Source: Pedococcus sp. 5OH_020 (lineage in GTDB: Bacteria; Actinomycetota; Actinomycetes; Actinomycetales; Dermatophilaceae). From it: DNA of 64,000 bases. Every line of letters begins with the position of its first letter. The stretch's first letter is position 1. Made by a program: the position numbers and the translations under genes. Positions 32,885-45,276 of the stretch are shown piece by piece. The stretch covers positions 310,001 to 374,000 of the forward strand of contig NZ_JAPYZV010000004.1 of the NCBI RefSeq assembly GCF_027812955.1, read 5' to 3'. The notes beneath the pieces are model-generated. The model saw only the letters and a list, made by a program, of their open reading frames with translations, searched no databases and was not told the DNA's origin.

Positions 32885-33913
32885 ATGGCATTCGAGTCGG
32901 TGCGCAGCTATCTGCAGCTCGCCAGCGGACTGGGAGAGATGACCATGGCACGCGCCATGGACGCAGCCCAGGGACTCCTGGCCCTGCCGGGCGCGGACGA
33001 GGTCACGCGGCGGGCGGTCCAGGCCTCGACACTCGCGGACCAGATCCTCGAGGCCGCGAAGTCCAACAGGGCCAACCTGCTCACGCTCGTGCAGGCAGAG
33101 GTGGAGGCCGCACTGAGGAAGGCCGACGTCGCACGCGTCGGCGACGTGGAGGCCGCCCGGGCGGCGCTCGCGGCGGTCACCAGGGAGCTGTCCGAGCTCA
33201 GGGAGACGCTGCTCGCCTCAGGTGCGTCCGCGGTGGCGAGCGCCTCCCGCGCGCCCCTGGGGCGTTCGCGTCCTGGGGCGGCAGCGGTGTCCACGGTAAC
33301 CCGAGCCGTGCCGGTCGGCCAGGACGGTCTGAGCGGCAGCCCCGTCGGCGACGCCGAGCCGTCCCCGCTCGGGGCAGCCGACCCCGGCCCGGCCCCGGCG
33401 AGCAGGGTGGCCGCCAGCGCGTCCCGTTCGACCCCAACGGCCCGACGGGATGAGGGCGCGGGCAGTACCGCCAAGAAGTCGACCGCCAAGAAGTCGACCG
33501 CCAGGAGGTCCGCTGCCAAGAGCACCGCTGCGACGTCCACAGCCAAGAGCTCCACTGCCAAGAAGTCCACTGCCAAGGTGCCGACAGCCAACAAGAGCAC
33601 CTCTGGGGCCCCCGCGAGGGGAGCGTCGGCCGCGAAGAAGTCCACCCCGAAGAAGTCCACCCCGAAGAAGTCCACCCCGAAGAAGTCCACGGCGAAGTCG
33701 GCTGCGAGCCCCACCGCGCCACGGACGGCCGCCACCAAGTCGGCTGCCACGAAGTCGACCGCCACGAAGTCGGCCGCGAAGAAGTCCACCCCGAAGACTT
33801 CGGCGTCCACATCGCGCTCAAGCACCGCCGGCACGACCTCGACTGCCAGGAGGAGCTCCACCCGGAAGACCACAGGCGCCCGTAGCTCCGCGACGAAGAA
33901 GGCCACCTGGTGA
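32885..33913 (+). CDS. Phasin-like protein with histone H1-like Lys-rich tail
   Basis: A 342-residue two-part protein with AGGAGG before ATG 32885. Residues 1-115 are helical (ESVRSYLQLASGLGEMTMAR ... LVQAEVEAALRKADVARVGD) and resemble the N-part of phasin/PhaF-like proteins. After a Pro/Ser linker, residues about 195-342 consist of short Lys/Ala/Ser/Thr repeats of the AKKST and KKSTP type, like eukaryotic H1 tails and bacterial H1-like proteins; strongly basic and likely to bind DNA or polyanions. No PHA gene is nearby. A nucleoid-associated or granule-segregation role is inference. Confidence 0.7.
   Translation: MAFESVRSYLQLASGLGEMTMARAMDAAQGLLALPGADEVTRRAVQASTLADQILEAAKSNRANLLTLVQAEVEAALRKADVARVGDVEAARAALAAVTRELSELRETLLASGASAVASASRAPLGRSRPGAAAVSTVTRAVPVGQDGLSGSPVGDAEPSPLGAADPGPAPASRVAASASRSTPTARRDEGAGSTAKKSTAKKSTARRSAAKSTAATSTAKSSTAKKSTAKVPTANKSTSGAPARGASAAKKSTPKKSTPKKSTPKKSTAKSAASPTAPRTAATKSAATKSTATKSAAKKSTPKTSASTSRSSTAGTTSTARRSSTRKTTGARSSATKKATW
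33635..33694 (+). repeat. 15-bp tandem repeats encoding KKSTP
   Basis: AAGAAGTCCACCCCG occurs as three perfect copies (33635-33649, 33650-33664, 33665-33679) followed by a variant copy ending GGCG. It lies inside the Lys-rich tail and keeps frame. Confidence 0.9.
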
Positions 33914-34170
33914 ACGTCGGCTCCGGAACCCCCGCAACGCCGCATCCGGTCCCCAGTGAACCGTCGCGCGGCTCCGACCCGGCCGCAGGGGCCGAAGCGC
34001 ACGGCTCAGACGCCGCGCTGGGCGACAACGCCACCGGTGACATCGTGGTCGATGCCGCACTGCGGGAGCTGCAGCAGGCCCCCACCGACGATCTGGACGC
34101 CCAGATCGAGGCGGGCCAACGCGTCCACCGTACGCTGCAGGCCAGGCTCTCGGACCTGGGCGGCGAGTGA
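33910..34170 (+). CDS. Small conserved hypothetical protein upstream of tlyA
   Basis: An 86-residue protein starting at GTG 33910 in the stop of the preceding gene and ending in the tlyA start (4-nt overlaps on both sides). The N-terminal half is Pro/Ser/Ala-rich and probably disordered. The C-terminal half (DIVVDAALRELQQAPTDDLD then AQIEAGQRVHRTLQARLSDLG) forms two likely helices. M. tuberculosis has a short protein of unknown function (Rv1693) in this position. No function can be given. Confidence 0.65.
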   Translation: MNVGSGTPATPHPVPSEPSRGSDPAAGAEAHGSDAALGDNATGDIVVDAALRELQQAPTDDLDAQIEAGQRVHRTLQARLSDLGGE

Positions 34171-34982
34171 GCGAGCCCGTCCGTCTGGACCTGGAGCTGG
34201 TTCGCCGAGGCCTGGCGCGGTCACGAGGCCAGGCTCGGTCCCTCATCGAGGCGGGAGATGTCAGCCTGGCCGGCAGCCGGGCACTCAAGGCGTCGACTCC
34301 TGTCCCCCCGGGCGCGTCGGTCGAGGTCCGGGAGGAGGGCCCTCGTTGGGTGAGCCGCGCAGCGTACAAGCTGGTCGGAGCCGTGGAGGCGTTCGGACCG
34401 CGAGGACTGGTGGTCGCGGGCAGACGCTGCCTCGACGTAGGTGCGTCGACCGGCGGCTTCACCCAGGTGCTGCTCCATCTCGGCGCCACCGAGGTCGTCG
34501 CCCTTGACGTGGGTCACGGACAGCTCGCCGCCCAGCTGGCCGACGACCCCCGGGTCACCGAGCGGTCAGGCACCACCGTGCGGGGCCTCGCGGCGGCGGA
34601 CATCGGCGGCATCGTGGACCTGCTCGTCGCGGACCTCAGCTTCATCTCCCTGACTCTGGTGCTCGACGTCTTCGCGCAGCTGGTGTCACCGGAGGGGGAC
34701 GTCGTCGTCCTCGTCAAGCCGCAGTTCGAGGTCGGGCGGACCCGGGTGGGGAAGGGCGGGATCGTGCGCGCGACCGCGGACCGGGCCTGGGCCGTGACCA
34801 GGGTGGCGCGGGCCGCTCTCGGGGCCGGGCTCCACCCCAAGGGGCTGGTGCCCAGCCCGATAGAGGGCGGCGAGGGCAACGCCGAGTACCTCCTCTGGCT
34901 GACCCCTCGCGCCGAGGGCTCGATGGGATGGGAGGCTCTGGTCAGGACCGCTGACGAGGTCAGCCTGAAGGGAGCCCCGTGA
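34167..34982 (+). CDS. tlyA: TlyA family rRNA 2'-O-methyltransferase
   Basis: A 271-residue protein. The N-terminal S4 RNA-binding domain, residues about 3-65, begins RLDLELVRRGLARSRGQARS. An FtsJ-like Rossmann domain follows with the SAM motif CLDVGASTGGFTQVLLHLGA and catalytic-region segments ALDVGHGQL, LVADLSFISL and VLVKPQFEVG, consistent with the K-D-K-E family. In mycobacteria TlyA methylates 16S C1409 and 23S C1920 and its loss gives capreomycin resistance; the same is expected here. GTG 34167 and the downstream nadK start overlap neighbours by 4 nt. Confidence 0.93.
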   Translation: MSEPVRLDLELVRRGLARSRGQARSLIEAGDVSLAGSRALKASTPVPPGASVEVREEGPRWVSRAAYKLVGAVEAFGPRGLVVAGRRCLDVGASTGGFTQVLLHLGATEVVALDVGHGQLAAQLADDPRVTERSGTTVRGLAAADIGGIVDLLVADLSFISLTLVLDVFAQLVSPEGDVVVLVKPQFEVGRTRVGKGGIVRATADRAWAVTRVARAALGAGLHPKGLVPSPIEGGEGNAEYLLWLTPRAEGSMGWEALVRTADEVSLKGAP

Positions 34983-35920
34983 CCAGCACAGCCCGCCGCC
35001 GGATCCTGCTGGTGGCGCACCCCCGCCGGCAGGAGGCCTCCGACATCGCCTGGACCGTCGTGGACCGCCTCCACGACGCCGGCATCGACGTCGTGGTGCT
35101 GCCCGACGAAGCGCACGCGGTCAAGCTCTCCTCGCACGTCGAGCTCGCTGACCCGGCCCACCCCGCAGAGGGCTGCGAGCTGGTGTGCGTGCTGGGGGGC
35201 GACGGCACGATCCTGCGCGGCGCGGAGATGTCACGGGGCACCGGCGTACCGCTGCTGGGCGTGAACCTCGGCCACGTCGGGTTCCTCGCCGAGGCCGAGA
35301 GGGAGGATATCTCGGCCACCGTCGACCACATCGTCACGCGGAGCTACACGGTGGAGGAGCGGATGACGCTCGAGGTCACGGCGCAGGTCAACGGCAACCC
35401 CGTCTACTCGAGCTGGGCCCTCAACGAGGTGACCGTCGAGAAGGCCAACCGAGAACGGATGCTCGAGGTCGTCGCCGAGATCGACGGACGCCCTCTGACG
35501 ACGTGGGGCTGCGACGGCGTCGTCGTGGCGACTCCCACTGGCTCCACCGCGTACGCCTTCTCCGCCGGCGGCCCGGTCGTCTGGCCGGACGTCGAGGCCC
35601 TCCTCCTGGTCCCCATCAGCGCGCACGCGCTGTTCGCCCGCCCACTCGTACTCGGCCCCCAGTCGCACCTCGCCCTCGAGGTGGTCCCCGACACCTTGGG
35701 CACGGGCGCGCTGTGGTGCGATGGGCGGCGTGCCGTGGACCTACCCCCCGGGGCACGCATCGAGGTCGTGCGTTCCGACACGCCGGTCCGGCTGGCGAGG
35801 CTGAGCCGGTCACCCTTCACCGACCGGCTCGTCGCGAAGTTCGACCTGTCGATCCACGGCTGGCGAGGGAAGGCCCGACTGGCCAAGGCCGCGCGCGCGG
35901 AGCGCACCGCACGCGCCTGA
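34979..35920 (+). CDS. nadK: NAD kinase
   Basis: A 313-residue enzyme making NADP from NAD with ATP or polyphosphate. The diagnostic GGDGT motif is in VCVLGGDGTILRGAE, followed by LLGVNLGHVGFLAEAE. The catalytic/NAD region NEVTVEK and the Gly-rich loop GVVVATPTGSTAYAFSAGGPVV are present. GTG 34979 overlaps the tlyA stop. The order tlyA-nadK-recN is conserved across actinobacteria and many Firmicutes. Confidence 0.95.
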   Translation: MTSTARRRILLVAHPRRQEASDIAWTVVDRLHDAGIDVVVLPDEAHAVKLSSHVELADPAHPAEGCELVCVLGGDGTILRGAEMSRGTGVPLLGVNLGHVGFLAEAEREDISATVDHIVTRSYTVEERMTLEVTAQVNGNPVYSSWALNEVTVEKANRERMLEVVAEIDGRPLTTWGCDGVVVATPTGSTAYAFSAGGPVVWPDVEALLLVPISAHALFARPLVLGPQSHLALEVVPDTLGTGALWCDGRRAVDLPPGARIEVVRSDTPVRLARLSRSPFTDRLVAKFDLSIHGWRGKARLAKAARAERTARA

Positions 35921-35949
35921 CGCACCCTGTCACCAGCCCGTGAGAGGCT

Positions 35950-37683
35950 GTGCGCGTGCTCCAGGAACTGAGGATCCAGGGCCTCGGGGTCATCGACGAC
36001 GCGGTGCTCGAGCTGCATCCGGGCCTCAACGTCGTCACGGGGGAGACCGGCGCGGGCAAGACGATGGTCGTGACCGGGCTCGGCCTCCTGCTCGGCGCCC
36101 GGGCCGACGCCGGCCTGGTCCGGGCGGGCGAGGCCTCTGCCGTCGTGGAAGGCCTCGTGGACGTGACGGCGGACCATCCTGCAGCGGTCCGAGCCGCAGA
36201 GGCGGGCGCCGACGTGGCGGACGGCCTGGTGCTCGTGCGCTCGGTGTCGGCCGAGGGCCGGTCGCGGGCGCATGTCGGTGGCAGGTCGGCCCCGGTCGGA
36301 GTCCTGGCGGAGATCGGCGAGCACCTCGTGGCCGTCCACGGGCAGTCCGAGCAGTGGCGGCTGCGGCGCAGCGAGCAGCACCGCGCCATGCTCGACCAGT
36401 TCGGCGGCGAGCCGCTACGCCGGGCGCTGCGCATCTACACCGACGCGTTCGACGTCCACGAGGCTGCTGCGTCGGAGCTCGCCATGCTCCGCGACCAGGC
36501 CCGCGACCGCGCACGCGAGATCGACTTCCTCCAGCACGGTCTCGACGAGGTCTCCGCGGTGGATCCCCAGACCGGGGAGGATGCCGCCTTGCGGGTGGAG
36601 GACGAGCGGCTGAGCCACGCGGAGGGGCTGCGCACCGCGGCTGCCCTCGCGCACGCTCGTCTCGCGGGCGCCCAGGAGTATGCGGAGGAGTCGGCACCGA
36701 GCGCCATGGACGCCGTCGCAGCGGCCAGGCATGCCCTGACCGGCGAGGTGGACCACGACCCGGCGTTGCGCGAGCTCGACCGCCGACTGGCCGACCTCGG
36801 ATACCTGACCGCCGACCTGGCTTCCGACCTCAGCAGCTACCTGGAGGACGTGGAGGTCGACCCTGGCAGGCTCGCCTGGGTGCAGCAGCGGCGCGCGGAC
36901 CTGACTCGGCTGACCCGTAAGTACGGCGAGACGGTCGACGACGTCCTGGAGTGGGGCCGCGTCGCGGCCGAGCGGCTGGCCCAGCTGCTCGGCTCGGACA
37001 GCAGGATCGAGCAGCTGGAGCTGCACGCCGCCCAGCTTGAGCGTGACCGAGCGGCCGCCGGGAGCAAGCTCACCGCCGCACGGAGGAAGGCGGCGAGGGT
37101 GCTCGCCGCCGCCGTCACGCAGGAGCTTGCTCACCTGGCGATGGGGCAGGCCTCGGTGGAGGTCAGCGTCTCGCCGCGAACGAGCGGCCTCGCCAGGCAT
37201 GGAGGGGACGACGTGGAGATCCTGCTGGCGGCCAACCCGGGCAGCACCCCGCGCACGGTGGCCCGCGCCGCCTCAGGCGGTGAGCTGTCGCGGGTCATGC
37301 TCGCCCTGGAGGTGGTCACGGGCGCAGCAAGCGGCAGTGACGTCCCGACGTTCGTCTTCGACGAGGTCGACGCGGGCGTGGGCGGGGCCGCCGCCCTGGA
37401 CGTCGGGGCGCGGCTCGCGGCGCTGGCCCGACAGGCCCAGGTGGTCGTGGTGACCCATCTGCCCCAGGTCGCCGCCTACGCCGACCGGCACCTCGTGGTG
37501 CGCAAGTCCAGCGACGGGCACATCACCTCCAGCGGTGTGCACGCGGTCGGCGAGGACGAGCGGCTCAGAGAGCTCGCCCGCATGATGGCGGGCGTCGACA
37601 CCGACTCCGCCCTGGCGCACGCGCGCGAGCTCGTGGTGGAAGCGACGGCCCGCCGTGGAGCGGCAACGCCGGCTCCGCGCTGA
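35950..37683 (+). CDS. recN: DNA repair protein RecN
   Basis: A 577-residue SMC-like ATPase for double-strand break repair. Walker A is GETGAGKTM near residue 31. A central region about 150-370 is helical with coiled-coil character. The ABC signature is ASGGELSRVMLALEVV near residue 440, and Walker B is FVFDEVDAGVGG, followed by the His-switch VVVTHLPQVAAYAD. GTG 35950 is used; GTG 35956 (MLQELRIQ) is nearly equal. No LexA box was recognised in the short upstream gap. Confidence 0.94.
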   Translation: MRVLQELRIQGLGVIDDAVLELHPGLNVVTGETGAGKTMVVTGLGLLLGARADAGLVRAGEASAVVEGLVDVTADHPAAVRAAEAGADVADGLVLVRSVSAEGRSRAHVGGRSAPVGVLAEIGEHLVAVHGQSEQWRLRRSEQHRAMLDQFGGEPLRRALRIYTDAFDVHEAAASELAMLRDQARDRAREIDFLQHGLDEVSAVDPQTGEDAALRVEDERLSHAEGLRTAAALAHARLAGAQEYAEESAPSAMDAVAAARHALTGEVDHDPALRELDRRLADLGYLTADLASDLSSYLEDVEVDPGRLAWVQQRRADLTRLTRKYGETVDDVLEWGRVAAERLAQLLGSDSRIEQLELHAAQLERDRAAAGSKLTAARRKAARVLAAAVTQELAHLAMGQASVEVSVSPRTSGLARHGGDDVEILLAANPGSTPRTVARAASGGELSRVMLALEVVTGAASGSDVPTFVFDEVDAGVGGAAALDVGARLAALARQAQVVVVTHLPQVAAYADRHLVVRKSSDGHITSSGVHAVGEDERLRELARMMAGVDTDSALAHARELVVEATARRGAATPAPR

Positions 37684-37756
37684 GCGGGCGCCCGGCGGCC
37701 GCGCTCCCAGCGTGGGCGGCGCGGCACCCGTTCGCCGCCATGGGAGGATGGCGACA

Positions 37757-38941
37757 ATGCCCTTGAAGATCCCCCGCCAACGTCACCGCGAACCCGATAC
37801 CCCCGGAGTGCGCGGTCTCGTGCGTGTCGACTCCCGGACCAAGAACCTCACCAAGCGGCTCCGCCCCGGCGAGATCGCCGTGATCGACCACCAGGACATC
37901 GACAAGGTCTCCGCCGAGGCGCTCCTGGCGTGTCGCCCGGCGGCAGTCGTCAACGCAGCCGCGTCGATCTCTGGTCGGTATCCCAACCTCGGTCCCGAGA
38001 TCCTCGTGGAGGCCGGCATCCCGCTCATCGACAGCGTGGGCCGCGACGTCATGCACGACCTTCACGAGGGCCAGCAGGTCCGCATCGACGGCGACGAGAT
38101 CTGGCTCGACGACGAGGTCGTGGCCAAGGGCCAGGCCTTCGACCACGACCTCGTCCAGACCTCCATGACCGACGCACGGGCGGGCCTGGCCGTGCAGCTC
38201 GAGGCGTTCGCCGCCAACACCATGGAGTACCTGCGCCGCGAGCGCGACCTGCTCCTGGACGGGGTGGGGGTCCCCGACATCACCACCGAGGTGGACGGTC
38301 GGCATGCGCTGATCGTGGTGCGGGGCTACCACTACAAGGAGGATCTGCGCACGTTGCGCAGCTACATCCGCGAGTACCGACCGGTGCTCATCGGAGTCGA
38401 CGGTGGCGCGGACGCACTGCTCGAGGAGGGCCTCAAGCCGCACCTCATCGTCGGCGACATGGACTCGGTGTCGGACGGCGCGCTGCGCTGCGGAGCCGAG
38501 ATCGTCGTGCATGCCTACCGTGACGGGAACGCCCCCGGCCTGGAGCGGGTGCGCCGGCTCGGGGTCGAGCCCGTGGTCTTTCCGGCCACCGGCACCAGTG
38601 AGGACGTCGCGATGCTGCTGGCAGACGACAAGGGCGCCTCCCTCATCGTCGCCGTCGGCACCCATGCCACGCTCGTGGAGTTCCTGGACAAGGGTCGCAG
38701 CGGTATGGCGAGCACGTTCCTGACCCGCCTGCGCGTCGGCGGGAAGCTCGTCGACGCCAAGGGTGTCTCCCGGCTCTACCGTTCGCGCATCTCCAACCTC
38801 TCCCTTGCCGTCATGCTCGTCGTCGGGCTGGGCGCTCTGTTCGCAGCGCTCTGGTCGACGACCGGCGGACGGGCGTTCCTGCAGGTGCTGGGCGCCCGCT
38901 GGGACGACCTGTGGTCCTTCGTCGTAGGAATCTTCACGTGA
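37757..38941 (+). CDS. steA: Septum-associated protein SteA
   Basis: A 394-residue protein. An N-terminal beta-rich domain (RTKNLTKRLRPGEIAVIDHQ) precedes a thiamine-pyrophosphokinase-like fold with LIGVDGGADALLEEGLKPHL and IVGDMDSVSDGAL. One transmembrane helix lies near the C-terminus (LSLAVMLVVGLGALFAALW). This architecture and the neighbour match SteA of Corynebacterium, which with SteB acts at the cytokinetic ring and cell wall. GGGAGG 37742-37747 favours ATG 37757 over ATG 37748. Its stop overlaps steB. Confidence 0.85.
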   Translation: MPLKIPRQRHREPDTPGVRGLVRVDSRTKNLTKRLRPGEIAVIDHQDIDKVSAEALLACRPAAVVNAAASISGRYPNLGPEILVEAGIPLIDSVGRDVMHDLHEGQQVRIDGDEIWLDDEVVAKGQAFDHDLVQTSMTDARAGLAVQLEAFAANTMEYLRRERDLLLDGVGVPDITTEVDGRHALIVVRGYHYKEDLRTLRSYIREYRPVLIGVDGGADALLEEGLKPHLIVGDMDSVSDGALRCGAEIVVHAYRDGNAPGLERVRRLGVEPVVFPATGTSEDVAMLLADDKGASLIVAVGTHATLVEFLDKGRSGMASTFLTRLRVGGKLVDAKGVSRLYRSRISNLSLAVMLVVGLGALFAALWSTTGGRAFLQVLGARWDDLWSFVVGIFT

Positions 38942-39879
38942 TCGACTTCCGCTACCACCTGGTCTCCATCGTCTCGATCTTCCTCGCCCTCGCGGTGGGC
39001 ATCGTGCTCGGTGCAGGTCCGCTGAAGGAGGACATCGGCAACACGCTGACCTCCGAGGTCAAGAACCTGCGTGACGACAAGGCGACCCTGCGCACCCAGC
39101 TGGACACCGCGGACAAGGCAGCCCAGGCGCGCGACGAGTTCACGGTGGCCAGCAACCGCACGCTGCTCGCCGGACGGTTGCGTGACACGACCGTGTCGGT
39201 GGTCGTCCTGCCCGGTGCGGACACCGGGCTGGTGAAGTCGACGACGCAGACCTTGACCGCGGCGGGGGCCACTATCGGGTCCACGGTCTCGGTGCAGGAC
39301 GCCTGGGTCGATCCCGAGAAGGCGACCTTCCGGTCGACGCTGGGTCAGCAGCTCGCGGCTCAGGTGGAGCTCCCGGTCGGCCAGACGGACGGCGAGATCG
39401 TGGACGCTGTCCTGGCCCGGTCTGTGCTGGCCAAGGCCGGTGCGAGCGCCACGGGGGCGGCGGGCGCCCTGGAGGGCCTGCGTACCGGCCAGCTGATCCG
39501 CTTCACCCCGGACCAGGTGAGCCCGGCCAGCGTCGCCGTGGTCGTGGCCGGTCCCGTCACCGGCTCCGATGTCGCCGACCGGGAGTCCAGGGCCGGCGCG
39601 CTCAGCGACCTCGCGGCCGCCATGGACTCCGCCGGCGCGGGCGCCGTGCTCGTCGCCGCGAGCCTGAAGGACAACGCGACGAACACCACCTCGGTGCTGG
39701 CCACCTCACGGGCCGACGACGACCACGCCAAGGCGCTCACCACCGTCGACGACGCCGAGCTCCCCATGGGCCAGGCGAGCATCGTCTTCGGCCTCCTGCA
39801 GGAACAGGCCGGCAAGGTCGGCCACTACGGGCTGGCGGGTGACGCCACGGCGGCGTTCCCGCCGCTGGCCACCAGGTAG
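38938..39879 (+). CDS. steB: SteB / MctB-family envelope protein
   Basis: A 313-residue protein with one N-terminal membrane helix (YHLVSIVSIFLALAVGIVLG), a coiled coil (LTSEVKNLRDDKATLRTQLD) and a long extracytoplasmic domain without Cys. Databases often call this family copper transporter after M. tuberculosis Rv1698 (MctB), while the Corynebacterium homologue is SteB, partner of SteA. The adjacent steA with 4-nt overlap supports the SteB role; a copper role is not evident from the sequence. It is likely anchored in the membrane near the septum. Confidence 0.8.
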   Translation: MIDFRYHLVSIVSIFLALAVGIVLGAGPLKEDIGNTLTSEVKNLRDDKATLRTQLDTADKAAQARDEFTVASNRTLLAGRLRDTTVSVVVLPGADTGLVKSTTQTLTAAGATIGSTVSVQDAWVDPEKATFRSTLGQQLAAQVELPVGQTDGEIVDAVLARSVLAKAGASATGAAGALEGLRTGQLIRFTPDQVSPASVAVVVAGPVTGSDVADRESRAGALSDLAAAMDSAGAGAVLVAASLKDNATNTTSVLATSRADDDHAKALTTVDDAELPMGQASIVFGLLQEQAGKVGHYGLAGDATAAFPPLATR

Positions 39880-39884
39880 CTCCT

Positions 39885-40742
39885 GTGCGCGCCCTCGCGT
39901 CCGCGGGCCTCGCGGCGGTCCTGGCCCGGGGTGCTCTGCACGCGCTCGCGAGACGTCCTCCGGGACCCGTCGGCACGTGGGACCGCGTGAACCACGCCGG
40001 CACAGGAGTCAGCCTGCTGGAGGGCCCGGCATATGCCGCAGGGGCCGCGCTGGCCGCGGGCATGGCCGGCGCCGGCGCAGGTCCGGTGCTCGCCGCCACA
40101 GCCTCGGCCGGCCTCGGTGCCCTGGACGACCTGCGGGGCGACTCCGGGAGCAAGGGCCTCAAGGGCCACCTCACGGCGCTGGCGCGGGGCGAGGTCACCA
40201 CCGGGGCCGTCAAGGTCGTCGGCCTTGCGGTCACCGGGCTGGCCACCACAGTGCTCGTCGACCGCTCTGCCGACCGCTCTGCCCACCGTGCGGCCGGCCG
40301 TGCGGCGAGCCGTGCCGGAGACCGCCGGGCCAGCCGCTCGGCCGTCGACACCCTCGTCGGCGGCGCTGTGGTCGCGGGCTGCGCCAACCTGCTCAACCTG
40401 CTGGACCTGCGACCGGGCCGCGCGCTCAAAGCCGCCCTGGTGCTGGGGCTGCTGACCGGCACCTCGCCGTCGTCCTCAGTGGCGGCAGCGGGCGCGGCGG
40501 GTGCCGCGGCAGGGCTGATCGGACCGGACCTGCGGGGCGAGACGATGCTGGGCGACACCGGTGCCAACAGTGCGGGGGCGCTGCTCGGCGCCGCCCTGGT
40601 TCAGCGTTGCGGGCGGCGTGGTCGCTGGTGGGCTCTAGCCGCGCTTGCCGCGCTCACGCTGGCGTCCGAGAAGGTCTCCTTCACTGTCGTCATCGAGTCG
40701 ACCCCGGTCCTGCGGGAGCTCGACGCCCTGGGCCGCCCATGA
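39885..40742 (+). CDS. MraY/WecA-like polyprenyl-phosphate sugar-1-P transferase homologue
   Basis: A 285-residue multi-spanning membrane protein. It keeps family segments: ALDDLRGDSGSKGLKGHL (the Asp pair and following Lys), ANLLNLLDLRPGRALK, and MLGDTGANSAGALLG. It is shorter than MraY (about 360 aa) and has an Arg-rich cytoplasmic insert (VDRSADRSAHRAAGRAASRA). GTG 39885 follows steB by 5 nt and its end overlaps the MurJ-like gene, so the three envelope genes form one unit. It probably moves a sugar phosphate onto a lipid carrier; sugar unknown, and reduced length leaves activity uncertain. Confidence 0.7.
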   Translation: MRALASAGLAAVLARGALHALARRPPGPVGTWDRVNHAGTGVSLLEGPAYAAGAALAAGMAGAGAGPVLAATASAGLGALDDLRGDSGSKGLKGHLTALARGEVTTGAVKVVGLAVTGLATTVLVDRSADRSAHRAAGRAASRAGDRRASRSAVDTLVGGAVVAGCANLLNLLDLRPGRALKAALVLGLLTGTSPSSSVAAAGAAGAAAGLIGPDLRGETMLGDTGANSAGALLGAALVQRCGRRGRWWALAALAALTLASEKVSFTVVIESTPVLRELDALGRP

Positions 40743-42429
40743 CCGTGCAGTCGGTCCGCTCGTCGGTGGCGCGGGCGGCCGGGCTCATCGCCCTGGCGAC
40801 CCTGCTGGCGCGGCTGACGGGCTTCGTCCGCACCCTGGTGTTCTCCGGCAGCGTGGGAGCCGCGGGAGTGGGCGACACCTACCAGTCCGTGAACATGCTG
40901 CCCAACGTGGTGTACGAGGTGGCCGCCGGGGGAGTGCTCGCCGCGGTCGCCGTACCCCTGGTGGCCGGTCAGCTGGGGCGTGGCCGCGCCGTGGACGCCG
41001 ACCGGACCGCATCGGCGCTGCTGACCTGGGCGGTCCTCGTGCTCGCGCCGCTCACCGTGGTCCTGGCCATCGGCGCCCGGTGGGTGGGCCGGGCACTGCT
41101 CGGCAGCAGCGCCTCGCAGGCTGAGCTCACCCTGGCCTCCCACATGCTCGTCCTCTTCGCCCCTCAGGTGCTCCTCTACGGCGTGGGCATCGTCCTCACC
41201 GGAGTGCTCCAGGCCCACCGGCGGTTCCTTGCGGCGGCGCTCGCCCCGCTGCTGTCCAGCGTCGTGGTCATCGGCTCGTACCTCGCCTACGCGGCGGTCG
41301 CCGGGGACCGGAACACGCCGGGCACCGTGTCGCGAGGTGCTGTCTGGACCCTCGCCGGTGGCACCACCCTGGGGGTCGTCATGCTGAGCCTGCCGCTTCT
41401 CGCGCCAGTGCTGCGGGCAGGCGTTCGCCTACGGCCCACCCTGCAGTTCCCCGCCGGAACCGCCCGGCGTGCCGCCTCTCTCGCCGGTGCCGGCGTGCTG
41501 GCGCTGCTGGCGCAGCAGGCGGCGGTGCTGACCACGCTGTGGGTCACGCACCACAGGACGGCCGCAGTGGGGACGGTGAACGTCTACACCTATGTCCAGG
41601 CGGTCTACCTCCTGCCGTACGCGGTGCTCGCCGTCCCGGTGGCGACCTCCGCATTTCCGGCTCTGGCCCACGCCGTGGCGTCCGACAGCAGGTCGGCCGC
41701 GACCTCGCGGGGGACGAGCCCGGAGCCGACCGACGCCGGGCACGACGCCACCGTGACGCTCGCCGGCTCGCTGCGAGGCGTCCTCCTGCTCACCGCCGGT
41801 GCGGCCGCGGTCCTCATGGCAGTGTCCCGGCCGGTCGGAGGGTTCTTCTCTGCGCTGGACCGTGGCAGGCAGGCGGGGGGCGGTGCCGCTCTGGAAGCCC
41901 TGCCCGGAACGCTGTCCGCCTACGCTCCCGGCGTCGTCGGGTTCGGCGTCGCCGCTCTGCTGACGCGCGCCCTGTACGTCCGCGGGCGCCCTCTCTACGC
42001 CGCCCTCGCCGTGGCGACCGGCTGGGTGTTGAGCGCCGCTCTGCCGCTTCTCGCGGTGCCGGAGGGCTCCACGGCGGGGGCCACCCTGGGCGTGCTCGGG
42101 GTGAGCTCCACGCTCGGCATGACCGTCTCGGCAGTGCTCCTGACCGGGCTGGTTCGCCAGGCCTGGGGCCGCGCCGCGCTGACTGGGAGTGGACGCACCC
42201 TTGCTGCCGCCCTGGTGGCCATGGCGTTCGCCCTGGCCGGTGGCGACGCTCTGGCTACGAGAGTGCTGGCCCTGGTCACGACCGGCTCGGCATCGGGGGC
42301 GTTGCTGGGCGGGGCGCTCGTCGCTCTCGTCACCGCCGCCATCTACCTGGCTGTGATGGCGGTCGCTGACCGCAGGTCGATGGTCGCGATCGTCCAGCGG
42401 AGCAGGCAGCGGCGTTCGGATGGTCCGGT

Positions 42430-42433
<4 letters not shown>
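40739..42433 (+). CDS. MurJ/MviN-family lipid flippase homologue
   Basis: A 564-residue membrane protein with about 14 hydrophobic helices. The N-terminal LARLTGFVRTLVFSGSVGA and the NMLPNVVYEVAAGGVLAAVAVPL segment match the MOP-superfamily lipid II flippase MurJ (usual N-terminus ...RxxGxxRxxxxA...NxPxxxxxLxxxGxxxxxFVP). Its partner genes suggest flipping of a lipid-linked sugar made by the flanking transferases, rather than being the main MurJ, which usually lies near trxB at the chromosome end in actinobacteria. That distinction is inference. Confidence 0.8.
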
Positions 42434-45269
<2,836 letters not shown>

Positions 45270-45276
45270 GCCGGCG

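Noticed and set aside
30674-33694. CRISPR-like or mobile repeat arrays
   Set aside because: The tandem repeats are inside reading frames, keep frame, have no spacers, and no cas genes are present.
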